Source of the DNA: Castellaniella sp034675905
Lineage (GTDB): Bacteria; Pseudomonadota; Gammaproteobacteria; Burkholderiales; Burkholderiaceae_B
Reading direction: 5' to 3'
Assembly: GCF_034675905.1 (NCBI RefSeq)
Contig: NZ_JAUCCV010000010.1
Location: 372,001 to 436,000 of the forward strand
Length of the DNA: 64,000 nt
Shown here: positions 50,205 to 58,646 of the stretch, one piece after another
Layout: the number at the start of each line of letters is the position of its first letter
Numbering within the stretch: position 1 is the first letter of the stretch
Made by a program: the position numbers and the translations under genes
The notes under the pieces: model-generated
Databases searched by the model: none
Told to the model about the DNA's origin: nothing
The model's input: the letters and a program-made list of their open reading frames with translations, nothing else

Positions 50205-51386
50205 TCAGTTGTTGGCGTTGGGCACGCCAGGTTCGTTATGGTACCCCGTAATCGTCAGGGAGAACCCTGTCATGCTGGGCATTTTTCGTGGCCGCGCCAG
50301 CAGGCGGGCCTGCCCGACGCCCAAGTCTCGCAGGATCTGGGCGCCGATCCCAAAGGTGCGCAAACCGTGCCGCTCGCCATCGGGTACTGCCGGTTCCATG
50401 GGGGCATCGCCCGGGCTGCGGGCCCAGGCATCAAACTGGGCAAACAGCAGATCGGCTTCGCCGTGGCAGTTCAGCAGCACCAGGACCCCGCTAGGCGCGG
50501 CAACAATCGTCTGCAGGGCTTGGGGAATGGTCCAGCTGTGCCGGGTTGCGCCTTCGCACAACACATCCAGCACGCTGGTGGGTTCGTGCACACGCACCAG
50601 GGTTTCCACATCGGCGCGAATCTGCCCGTGCACCAGGGCCAGATGCGGCGCGTTCGACGCGCGATCCCGATAGGCCACGGCCTGGAATTCCCCCCAGGGC
50701 GTCGTCACGGCACGCTCGACCAGGCGTTCGACCATGGTTTCGTGTTCGCTGCGGTACTGGATCAGATCGGCGATCGTGCCGATCTTCAGGCCATGTTCCC
50801 GGGCGAACACCATCAGGTCCGGCAAACGCGCCATGGTGCCATCGGGCTTCAGGATTTCGCAGATGACCGCCGCCGGCGTCAGGCCGGCCATGGCCGTCAG
50901 GTCGCAGCCGGCTTCCGTATGGCCAGCCCGCACCAGCACGCCCCCCGGCACGGCGCGCACCGGAAAGATATGTCCAGGCTGCACCAGATCGGCCGGACGG
51001 GCATCCCGCGCCACTGCCGCCTGGATGGTCCGGGCGCGATCAGCGGCTGAGATGCCGGTGCTGACCCCCTGGGCGGCCTCGATCGAGACGGTGAAGTTCG
51101 TGCCGTAGCGCGTGCCGTTCTGATTGGCCATCAATGGCAGCTGCAACTGTTCGCAGCGTTCTTGCGTCAGCGTCAGGCACACCAGGCCACGCGCATGTGT
51201 CACCATGAAATTGATTGCGTCGGGCGTGACGAAATCGGCCGCCATCACCAGATCGCCTTCGTTTTCGCGGTCTTCTTCGTCGACCAGAATCACCATATGG
51301 CCCGCGCGCAGCTCGGCCACGATTTCCTGAACAGGTGCGATCTCGAAGGACGATGGCGCGTTGCGCGCCTCGGTATCCGTACTCAT
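50205..51386 (-). CDS. ribBA: RibBA: DHBP synthase with degenerate GTP cyclohydrolase II domain
   Basis: A 393-residue protein. The N-terminal half (about 15-215) is 3,4-dihydroxy-2-butanone-4-phosphate synthase with VDEEDRENEGDLVMAA, HARGLVCL and GHTEAGCDL. The C-terminal half has the GTP cyclohydrolase II fold, but the zinc-site segment reads VHEPTSVLDVLCEGATRHSW. The usual Cys-rich SLRCDC-type motif is absent, so cyclohydrolase activity is unlikely. Such hybrids are known in betaproteobacteria; a separate RibA must exist elsewhere. Confidence 0.93.
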   Translation of the reverse strand: MSTDTEARNAPSSFEIAPVQEIVAELRAGHMVILVDEEDRENEGDLVMAADFVTPDAINFMVTHARGLVCLTLTQERCEQLQLPLMANQNGTRYGTNFTVSIEAAQGVSTGISAADRARTIQAAVARDARPADLVQPGHIFPVRAVPGGVLVRAGHTEAGCDLTAMAGLTPAAVICEILKPDGTMARLPDLMVFAREHGLKIGTIADLIQYRSEHETMVERLVERAVTTPWGEFQAVAYRDRASNAPHLALVHGQIRADVETLVRVHEPTSVLDVLCEGATRHSWTIPQALQTIVAAPSGVLVLLNCHGEADLLFAQFDAWARSPGDAPMEPAVPDGERHGLRTFGIGAQILRDLGVGQARLLARPRKMPSMTGFSLTITGYHNEPGVPNANN

Positions 51387-51422
51387 TTCAATACTGTCCC
51401 AATAAAAGACGATGACGCTATT

Positions 51423-52652
51423 TTAGCGATTGTCCAGCAAAGCCCCGGCAAATTCCGCCGCCACGAACGGCTGCAGATCCTGCATGCCCTCGCCCACGCC
51501 GATCCAATAGACCGGCACCGGCCGCACCCCCTGACTGCCTGCGGCCACCGCCGCCAGCGTACCGCCCTTGGCGGTGCCATCGAGCTTGGTGACGATCAAG
51601 CCGGTCAAACCCAGCGCAGCATCGAAGGCGCGAATCTGCGCCAAGGCATTCTGGCCGGTATTGCCGTCCACCACCAGCAGCACTTCGTGCGGGGCCCCGG
51701 CATCGGCCTTGCCGATGACCCGTTTGATCTTCTTCAGTTCTTCCATCAGGTGCAACTGGGTGGGCAGGCGGCCCGCCGTGTCCACCAGAACCACATCGGC
51801 AGCCCGCGCCCGTCCGGCATTCACGGCGTCAAACGCCACCGCCGCCGGGTCGCCGCCCTCCTGGGCGATCACGGTCACGCTGTTGCGGGCGCCCCAGGCC
51901 ACCAGCTGTTCACGGGCAGCGGCGCGAAACGTATCCCCCGCCGCCAGCAGCACCGTCGCCTGGCGCGCCTGCAGCGCATGGGCCAGTTTGCCGATTGACG
52001 TGGTCTTGCCCGCCCCGTTCACCCCCGCGATCATCACCACCATGGGCGCGGCCTCGCCGACGACAAAGGGTTTTTCCAGCACGCGCAGATGATCGGTCAG
52101 GATGTCCTGCAAGGCGGTTCGAACCGCATCGGGCTGATCGATACGCTGTTTGCGCACGCGCGCGCGCAGCTCGCCCAACAGTTTGTCGGTGGCTTCGACC
52201 CCGGCATCCGCCATGATCAAAGCGGTTTCCAGTTCTTCGAACAGGTCTTCATCGACCTTGACGCCGACGAACAAGCCCCCCAGGTTCTGGCCCGTGCGCG
52301 ACAGCCCCCGCCGCAGGCGGGACAGCCATGACCCGGTGTCTGCTTCCGGCGTCTGGGCAGTCGCCTGGTCCAGGCGCGCCAGCGGGTCGCCGGACGCATC
52401 CACCGCCTCTGACCAGGGATCCGGCGGCGGGATCAGGCCGGGCGGCGCGATATCCGCCGCAGCGGCCTCTGCGCCCTGATCCGGCGACTCGGCCGGACTA
52501 TCGGAGACGGCATCGGGGACATCGACGCTGATGACCCGGGCTTCCGGCGGCAGCTCGGTAGGGGCAACCGGCGCGATCTCGGGCTCGTCGACCGGCAAAG
52601 CGACCATATCCGGCTGCGGCTGGGGTTTTTTGCGTTTAAAAAAACTGAACAT
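51423..52652 (-). CDS. ftsY: Signal recognition particle receptor FtsY
   Basis: A 409-residue SRP receptor GTPase for co-translational membrane targeting. The Pro/Ala/acidic A domain (about 1-100) contacts membrane and translocon. The NG domain has P-loop GVNGAGKTTSIGKLAH (about 214-229), DTFRAAAREQL, VDTAGRLPTQ and TKLDGTAKGG. The ATG follows a basic-residue-rich start (MFSFFKRKKPQ). It is divergent from rsmD by 61 bases. Confidence 0.96.
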   Translation of the reverse strand: MFSFFKRKKPQPQPDMVALPVDEPEIAPVAPTELPPEARVISVDVPDAVSDSPAESPDQGAEAAAADIAPPGLIPPPDPWSEAVDASGDPLARLDQATAQTPEADTGSWLSRLRRGLSRTGQNLGGLFVGVKVDEDLFEELETALIMADAGVEATDKLLGELRARVRKQRIDQPDAVRTALQDILTDHLRVLEKPFVVGEAAPMVVMIAGVNGAGKTTSIGKLAHALQARQATVLLAAGDTFRAAAREQLVAWGARNSVTVIAQEGGDPAAVAFDAVNAGRARAADVVLVDTAGRLPTQLHLMEELKKIKRVIGKADAGAPHEVLLVVDGNTGQNALAQIRAFDAALGLTGLIVTKLDGTAKGGTLAAVAAGSQGVRPVPVYWIGVGEGMQDLQPFVAAEFAGALLDNR

Positions 52653-52713
52653 AGGCTTTACACTGAACGATCCGGCGAACGCCCGACGCCGTGCCGAACA
52701 TCACGGGCCGCGC

Positions 52714-53343
52714 ATGAAAAAACATCAGATCCGTATTGTAGGCGGTCAGTACCGCAAAACCCCGATTCCGGTGCCGGACAGCGACCACTTGCGTCCGACG
52801 CCGGACCGGGTGCGCGAGACGCTGTTCAACTGGCTGGCGCATTTCTGGGACGGCGCCTTTACCGAACGTCGGGTGCTGGATCTGTTTGCCGGCACGGGGG
52901 CGCTGGGTTTCGAAGCCGCATCGCGCGGTGTGGCGCTGGCGCAATTGGTGGAACAGGCGCCGGCCGCCCTGGCCGGCCTGCGGGCCGTACAAGGCCGTCT
53001 GCAAGCGCCAGCCATCCGCATTCATGCGGGGGATGCGCTAGCCTACCTGCAGTCTCTGCCCGCCCCTTCATTCGATCTGCTGGCGCTGGACCCGCCCTTT
53101 GGCGGCGACTGGCTGACGCGAGTGCAACCGCTGATCGGCCGCGCCCTGGCGCCAGGCGGGCTGTTGTATCTGGAATCGGGCTCGGCGCTTGGCGATATCC
53201 CTGCCGGCTGCTGCCTGCTGCGCCAAGGCCGGGCGGGGCAAGTGCACTATGCTCTATTGCAATTTGCTGCAATGCAAAAAAATCGTAATAATGAGCGACT
53301 GGAATCGGGCTGCGATTCCTTTACCCGATCGGAGAGTGCATGA
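52714..53343 (+). CDS. rsmD: 16S rRNA (guanine966-N2)-methyltransferase RsmD
   Basis: A 209-residue Rossmann methyltransferase. RIVGGQYRKTPIPVPD and LRPTPDRVRETLFNWL precede the SAM motif VLDLFAGTGALGFEAASRG (about 52-70). The catalytic motif IV is DLLALDPPFGG. The start at 52714 (MKKHQIRIVGG) follows family length. It ends in an ATGA overlap with coaD, the usual pairing. Confidence 0.95.
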   Translation: MKKHQIRIVGGQYRKTPIPVPDSDHLRPTPDRVRETLFNWLAHFWDGAFTERRVLDLFAGTGALGFEAASRGVALAQLVEQAPAALAGLRAVQGRLQAPAIRIHAGDALAYLQSLPAPSFDLLALDPPFGGDWLTRVQPLIGRALAPGGLLYLESGSALGDIPAGCCLLRQGRAGQVHYALLQFAAMQKNRNNERLESGCDSFTRSESA

Positions 53344-53849
53344 TCACCGCCGTCTATCCCGGAACGTTCGACCCCCTGACTCGCGGACACGAAGACCTCG
53401 TGCGTCGCGCTGCCAGCCTGTTCGACCAAGTGGTGGTGGGCGTCGCCGTCAGCCAGAACAAACGCCCTTTCTTCAGCGTCCAGGAACGCCTGGAAATCGC
53501 CGAGGAAGTCCTGGGGCACTACCCCAACGTGCGCGTGCGCAGCTTTGGCGGTCTGCTGAAGGATTTCGTGCGCGAACAGGAAGCCCGGGTCATCGTGCGC
53601 GGCTTGCGCGCCGTATCCGATTTCGAATATGAATTCCAGATGGCAGGCATGAACCGCCACCTGCTGCCGGAAGTCGAAACCCTGTTCATGACGCCATCGG
53701 ATCAGTACCAGTTCATTTCCGGCACCATCGTGCGGGAAATCGCCATCTTGGGCGGTGACGTCAGCAAATTCGTGTTTCCCTCGGTCGAGCGCTGGCTGCA
53801 CACCAAGGCCAAGGCGCTGCGCGAACAACAGGGCACGGCCAGCAGCTAG
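53340..53849 (+). CDS. coaD: Phosphopantetheine adenylyltransferase CoaD
   Basis: Fourth step of coenzyme A synthesis from pantothenate. It has 169 residues: YPGTFDPLTRGHEDLVRRA (about 6-24) with the TxGH-like nucleotidyl-transfer motif, IVRGLRAVSDFEYE, and the conserved YQFISGTIVREI (ISSTxVRE-type). It is translationally coupled to rsmD. Confidence 0.97.
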   Translation: MITAVYPGTFDPLTRGHEDLVRRAASLFDQVVVGVAVSQNKRPFFSVQERLEIAEEVLGHYPNVRVRSFGGLLKDFVREQEARVIVRGLRAVSDFEYEFQMAGMNRHLLPEVETLFMTPSDQYQFISGTIVREIAILGGDVSKFVFPSVERWLHTKAKALREQQGTASS

Positions 53850-53897
53850 CCGGTCTTTACCTACCCGGCCGCCTGGCTTGCGCGCCCAGGCTGGGCC

Positions 53898-54311
53898 TTA
53901 CGCCCGGTCAGGCCAGCTGACCGCCTCGGCATCCGGGTGGACCTTCAGCAATTTGCACGGCTGCCCCAGCCATTCGGTAAACCAGGCCGCTGCCAGATCG
54001 CCTTCGTCCACGGTCCGCACTGCTGCCGACCCTACCTGCGCCATACGGTCCACACTGGCATCGTCTTCGATCACATCCAGCGGTACATCCAGGCGCAGCA
54101 TGCCGGGCGCCCTGATCACCAGATAGCCAAAACGCAGGCTGAGTTCCAACTGCGCTAAGCGCGGCGCGCGGCCCGGGTCCAGCCAGGCATCCGTCTGATC
54201 GACGATCAGCCAGCGACGATCGTAGGCGACGGCGTCATTCAGCGCCGGACCGCCGGCAATGGGTTGGGCGGCAGAAGAGGTCATCAAGGTTTCCTTGTTC
54301 AGAGGGTTCAT
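53898..54311 (-). CDS. MOSC N-terminal-domain-only protein (YcbX-like fragment)
   Basis: A 137-residue protein corresponding to the N-terminal beta-barrel (MOSC_N) of YcbX-type enzymes: RRWLIVDQTDAWLDPGRAPRLAQ, then a variable region and LGQPCKLLKVHPDAEAV. The catalytic C-terminal MOSC domain with its molybdenum-binding Cys is missing, and the following sequence to coaD has no such frame. It starts in an ATGA overlap with asmA. It is either a truncated relic or a small standalone domain; function unknown. Confidence 0.65.
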   Translation of the reverse strand: MNPLNKETLMTSSAAQPIAGGPALNDAVAYDRRWLIVDQTDAWLDPGRAPRLAQLELSLRFGYLVIRAPGMLRLDVPLDVIEDDASVDRMAQVGSAAVRTVDEGDLAAAWFTEWLGQPCKLLKVHPDAEAVSWPDRA

Positions 54312-56890
54312 TGGCCCAGCAGGCCCTTCAAGGCATTGCCGATGCGCTCGACCGGATCAGACTTGGTCGCGGCATCGGACCGATGCGGTTCGGGCTCGGG
54401 GCTGGGCAGGGCCTGCTCGATCAGGTCTTTACCCTTGATCAATTCCATCAGTCCCGATTTGACCGCCTGCTGGATCGTCTGATTGCGGATGGAGGCCCAC
54501 TGCACCACAAAATCCGGCTGCGACCAGGCCCCGGTCACCTGAACGGGAATCGTCACCCCCGCCAACGATGCCAGCGTTCCCGCCAGCGGCTTGGGCGGGC
54601 GCGCAGCGACCTGGGCGAGCAACTGCAGATCCAGACGCTGGCCCGGCACATCGATCAAGGCGGGCTTGCCCGCCGTCACCCGCACCAGACTGGCAGCCAG
54701 CAGCAGCTTGGATACTGTGCCTTGTCCGTCCTTCAGGTCGACACGGCCTTCCAGCGTACTGAAGGGCGTACTGCGCTGCTTTTGAAAAGGCGAGGCGACC
54801 GCATCCAGACGCCCCTTCAGGATATTGCCCAAAGCTGCGGCGACTTCGGACAAGGTCAGCGAGGCATCTATCCCCTGTACCGCGCCATCACGCACCTGCC
54901 ACGAGGCCCGACCCGCCAGGCCTCGCAGCCAGGCATCGACCGTATTGCCCTGGGTTTTCAGGTCCAGCTGAACCGCGCCCTGGCCGGACAGCAGATTCCG
55001 GCCCAACGCGGCCTGCAAAAAGGGCTCCACCGCCACCTTGTCCAGGTTCAGTTTCAGGCCCAGCGTCTGATCGGCGGCCACACGCGCCTGGGCGGTCAAG
55101 CCGCCACCGTACAGTTTCGCCGTCAGTTTGGGCAGGGTCAGCACGCCATCTGCGACCTTGACCGGGGCGTCTACCTGGGTCAGTTGCACATCCCGCACCC
55201 GCAGGTCAGCGACGCGCAGATCACCCTGGATATCCTGTCCCTTCAGGAAGGATAGATTCATCTCAGCCGGCACTGCCGGGACCGGGGCGCCGCCAGCGAC
55301 CGATTTGCCATCCTGCTTCGCGGAAGCGGCGCCTTCTTGGCCGGTCGTTGAGGGCGCACGGGGCGCGTCCGCCGGTTTTGGCAGCCACTGATTCAGATCG
55401 AGCTTTTCAGCATTCAGGGAAAACCGGATGCTGGGTTGGGTCGCCAGATGCGTCGCCGTGGCTTTCAAGGCAGTCTGCCCGCCATCCATCACGGCATTCA
55501 AGTCAATGTCCAGGACATCGCGCACCAGATCCAGATGCACGCTGCCTATCATAGGAAATTCATTGGCGGCCTTGGGCTGGGCCTGATCCCGCAGGATCAC
55601 ATCCCCCTTCAGGGCCGTCAGCGCCCCCTTGCGCAACGACGTGTCCCAGGTCAGGGGGGAAGCCATCTTGATCTGCACCAGACGCTGTCCCTGCGTCAGG
55701 GCGCCATCCAGACTGACCTTGCTGAACTGCCAGTCGTTGGCGTTGCCGCCCAGACCTTCCAGCCCCAGGGACACCGCCAGGGTCTGATCCCCGGACGACT
55801 TCAGCGAGGCCGCCACCGGATCCGCCTGGGCCGACTCGGGCGATATCGCCAGCGCCGGCGCATCCAGGGCAAGCTCTAGATTGCGTCCCTGGTCCTGGCC
55901 GGAGGCCCGCAAGGCGAGCTTGGCGACTTTCAATTCCAGGTTACGCGGATCCAGATGCAGCTGACCTGCAGTCAGACTGGCCTTGAGGCCCTGGATAGGA
56001 TGCGCGCCGACAATGTCGCCCGTCAGGGTCAACTCCAGATTGCCGGCCGTCAGGCGGCGTTCGCTGCCCTTGTAGCCCAGATTGCCTTTCAGCGTGGCAT
56101 TGGCCTGATCCAGATTGCCCAGGCGTCCCGTCAGCTGGACGTTGATTTTCTGCGCCGAATAATCGCCGCGCCCCCCCGGATTCAGGCGCAACAGCGCCTG
56201 AGCCTGCAACTGGGCATCCTGCACAGGGTCGTCTCCGGCCACTTTTGCCTTGAGCAACACATCAAAAGGCTGGTCGTACGTCACGCGCCCGGTGCTGGCC
56301 TCGATCCCCGACAAGGTCGTGGACAAGCCGCTGCGCTGATCCAGATAGTGGATCTGCCCCCCCTTGAGCTCCAGCCCCGCGATATCGATGTTCAGATCGG
56401 AACGCTGATCGGCATCCGCCGTCGGTTCGCTGGCGACCGCCCCCGCCGCCACGGCGGCTGTCGGCGCAGACGAGGCCGCCGCTGCATGGCCGGATTCCAG
56501 CAGATCACTGAAATTGAAGCGCCCCTTGGCATCTCGCACGACCCAGGCCTTCAGGCCTGAGATCGCGACATGATCCACCACCAGCTGATTGGATAGCAAG
56601 GGCCAGATCGCCACGGCAAACCTGGCGCCGTCCACGGAGACGAAAGTATCCTTGGACTGATGATTGGACAGCGCCACGTCGCTGACCGACAGGCCGATGC
56701 GGGGAAACAGGGATAGCTCGATATCCCCGCCGATGGTCAGGGTCCGCGCATACCGGTCGAACACCAGTTTTTCCAGCCGCGACTTGTAGGCGTTCGGATT
56801 GAAGGTCAGCAGGAAAATCGCCAGACCGACCACAGCCACCAACAGGGCCACGACCAGGCTGAACAGAACCCGCTTCAACCAAACATTCAT
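54308..56890 (-). CDS. AsmA-family protein
   Basis: An 860-residue inner-membrane-anchored periplasmic protein. One N-terminal helix (RVLFSLVVALLVAVVGLAIF) is followed by AsmA domain motifs (YKSRLEKLVFDRYARTLTI, LSLFPRIGLSVSDVALSN) and the C-terminal AsmA_2 region (SGQGAVQLDLKTQGNTVDAW, VRDGAVQGIDASLTLSEV). Relatives such as AsmA/TamB/YhdP act in phospholipid transport and outer-membrane homeostasis. A Pro/Ala/Lys-rich linker lies near 560-600. The start MNVWLKRV at 56890 fits the family. Confidence 0.88.
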   Translation of the reverse strand: MNVWLKRVLFSLVVALLVAVVGLAIFLLTFNPNAYKSRLEKLVFDRYARTLTIGGDIELSLFPRIGLSVSDVALSNHQSKDTFVSVDGARFAVAIWPLLSNQLVVDHVAISGLKAWVVRDAKGRFNFSDLLESGHAAAASSAPTAAVAAGAVASEPTADADQRSDLNIDIAGLELKGGQIHYLDQRSGLSTTLSGIEASTGRVTYDQPFDVLLKAKVAGDDPVQDAQLQAQALLRLNPGGRGDYSAQKINVQLTGRLGNLDQANATLKGNLGYKGSERRLTAGNLELTLTGDIVGAHPIQGLKASLTAGQLHLDPRNLELKVAKLALRASGQDQGRNLELALDAPALAISPESAQADPVAASLKSSGDQTLAVSLGLEGLGGNANDWQFSKVSLDGALTQGQRLVQIKMASPLTWDTSLRKGALTALKGDVILRDQAQPKAANEFPMIGSVHLDLVRDVLDIDLNAVMDGGQTALKATATHLATQPSIRFSLNAEKLDLNQWLPKPADAPRAPSTTGQEGAASAKQDGKSVAGGAPVPAVPAEMNLSFLKGQDIQGDLRVADLRVRDVQLTQVDAPVKVADGVLTLPKLTAKLYGGGLTAQARVAADQTLGLKLNLDKVAVEPFLQAALGRNLLSGQGAVQLDLKTQGNTVDAWLRGLAGRASWQVRDGAVQGIDASLTLSEVAAALGNILKGRLDAVASPFQKQRSTPFSTLEGRVDLKDGQGTVSKLLLAASLVRVTAGKPALIDVPGQRLDLQLLAQVAARPPKPLAGTLASLAGVTIPVQVTGAWSQPDFVVQWASIRNQTIQQAVKSGLMELIKGKDLIEQALPSPEPEPHRSDAATKSDPVERIGNALKGLLGQ

Positions 56891-57184
56891 GATGAATCCC
56901 GCATATCCAGAGTGCACGCCGCCACCGGGGCGGACAATAAGCGAAATGCTAACCCATGCCCGCCTCTGATAGTCCCCGAAACCGGCGAACGTGGTGAGGT
57001 TTATGTCGCAAAATCTTAGCAAACATGCAAAATACGGATTGATATAGCCACAGGCCATATGTAAATCGTCACGCCGCGCTGTGTTTCAAACACCGATCCC
57101 CGGTACCATGATCCACTGCCGGGCCAGCAGACGATCCCTACGCCGCCGCCTGTTCCGGTAAAAAAAAATACACAAGGAGAAACC

Positions 57185-57229
57185 ATGCCCACGTTTGTCT
57201 TGAGCCCGGAGGAACCGCCATGCAGGTAG
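57185..57229 (+). CDS. 14-codon leader frame overlapping the pntAA start
   Basis: ATG preceded by AAGGAGAAACC, encoding MPTFVLSPEEPPCR and ending in a TAG 7 bases inside pntAA (ATGCAGGTAG). Its last codons contain the GGAGGA ribosome site of pntAA. Translation of the leader could therefore melt or mask that site and set pntAA expression. No family; a regulatory role is inferred from the arrangement. Confidence 0.45.
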   Translation: MPTFVLSPEEPPCR

Positions 57230-58338
57230 GCATCCCCCGCGAAACCCTGCCCGGCGAAGCCCGGGTCGCCGCCACCCCGGAAACCGTTAAAAAACTGGTT
57301 CAGGCCGGCCATCAGGTCCGCCTGGAACGCGGCGCCGGCCAAGCCGCCCGCTACCGCGACAGCGACTACGAACAGGCGGGCGCCATTCTGGCAGACGCCG
57401 CCCAGGCCTTGGGCAGCGAACTGGTCCTGAAGGTCCGCCGCCCGGACTCCGCCGAACTCGCGCAGATGAAAACCGGCAGCGTACTGCTGGGCATGCTGGA
57501 TCCCTTCAACGCCGATGGCTTGAAAACCCTGGCCGATGCCGGGCTGACCGCCTTTGCCCTGGAAGCCGCGCCCCGCACCACCCGCGCCCAGAGCCTGGAC
57601 GTGCTCTCGTCCCAGGCCAATCTGGCCGGTTACAAGGCCGTGCTGCTGGCCACTCAGTATTACGGCCGCATCTTCCCCATGATGATGACCGCCGCAGGCA
57701 CCCTGAAGGCTGCCCGCGTGGTGGTGCTGGGCGCCGGCGTGGCCGGCCTGCAGGCCATCGCAACGGCGCGGCGCCTGGGTGCTGTCGTCGAGGCATCCGA
57801 CGTGCGGCCCGCCGCCCGCGAACAGGTCGAGTCCCTGGGGGGGAAATTCATCGACGTGCCCTACGAAACCGACGAGGAACGCGATATCGCCCAGGGCGTG
57901 GGCGGCTATGCCCGCCCCATGCCCGCCGCCTGGATGGCCCGCCAGGCCGAGTTGGTCGCCGAGCGCTGCAAGCAAGCGGACATCGTCATCACCACGGCGC
58001 TGATTCCAGGGCGCCCGGCGCCGGTGCTGATCCAGGCCGACACGGTCGCGGCCATGAAGCCGGGCTCGGTCATCGTCGATCTGGCCGTCGAGCGCGGCGG
58101 CAATTGCCCTCTGTCAGTGGCGGGCGAAGTCGTGGATCATGACGGCGTGACGCTGGTCGGACTGGACAATCTGCCCGCCTTGCTGGCAACGGATGCATCC
58201 GCCCTGTACGCCCGCAATCTGCTGGATTTTCTGAAGCTCGTCATCGATGCCGAAGGGCGCTTCGCGCTGCCCGCCGACGACGACATCATCAAGGCCTGCC
58301 TGGTCTGCCAGGACGGCAAGGTTCTAAGGAGCGCCTGA
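57220..58338 (+). CDS. pntAA: NAD(P) transhydrogenase subunit alpha part 1 (PntAA, domain I)
   Basis: The NAD(H)-binding subunit of the proton-translocating transhydrogenase that makes NADPH from NADH. It has 372 residues with the start MQVGIPRETLPGEARVAATP, RAQSLDVLSSQANLAGYKAV, and the Rossmann motif VVVLGAGVAGLQAIATARRLG (about 167-187). It lacks the membrane part, supplied by the next gene, so this is the split-alpha form. The ATG follows GGAGGAACCGCC. Confidence 0.95.
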   Translation: MQVGIPRETLPGEARVAATPETVKKLVQAGHQVRLERGAGQAARYRDSDYEQAGAILADAAQALGSELVLKVRRPDSAELAQMKTGSVLLGMLDPFNADGLKTLADAGLTAFALEAAPRTTRAQSLDVLSSQANLAGYKAVLLATQYYGRIFPMMMTAAGTLKAARVVVLGAGVAGLQAIATARRLGAVVEASDVRPAAREQVESLGGKFIDVPYETDEERDIAQGVGGYARPMPAAWMARQAELVAERCKQADIVITTALIPGRPAPVLIQADTVAAMKPGSVIVDLAVERGGNCPLSVAGEVVDHDGVTLVGLDNLPALLATDASALYARNLLDFLKLVIDAEGRFALPADDDIIKACLVCQDGKVLRSA

Positions 58339-58646
58339 TGGAAGCGGTCAACCCGACACTCATCAATATCATCATCTTCGTGCTGGCGGTCTACGTCGGC
58401 TTTCATGTGGTCTGGAATGTCACACCGGCGCTGCATACGCCCTTGATGGCAGTGACCAACGCCATTTCCGCCATCGTCATCGTCGGCGCCATGCTGGCCA
58501 CCGGCCTGACGGACGGCGGCCTGGCGCAGGGCATGGGCGTGCTGGCGGTCGCACTGGCCGCCGTCAATGTCTTCGGCGGCTTTCTGGTGACTCAGCGCAT
58601 GCTGGAAATGTTCAAGAAAAAAGAACGCAAAGGGGGGCAGGCATGA
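58338..58646 (+). CDS. pntAB: NAD(P) transhydrogenase subunit alpha part 2 (PntAB, membrane)
   Basis: A 102-residue membrane protein with three hydrophobic segments (LINIIIFVLAVYVGFHVVW, AISAIVIVGAMLATGL, LAVALAAVNVFGGFLVTQRM). It is the N-terminal half of the proton-channel domain II of transhydrogenase. It begins at the last base of pntAA and overlaps pntB by 4 bases. Confidence 0.93.
   Translation: MEAVNPTLINIIIFVLAVYVGFHVVWNVTPALHTPLMAVTNAISAIVIVGAMLATGLTDGGLAQGMGVLAVALAAVNVFGGFLVTQRMLEMFKKKERKGGQA

Noticed and set aside
51387..51422. FMN riboswitch ahead of the riboflavin genes
   Set aside because: The gap to ftsY is only 36 bases and no RFN-element sequence is visible.
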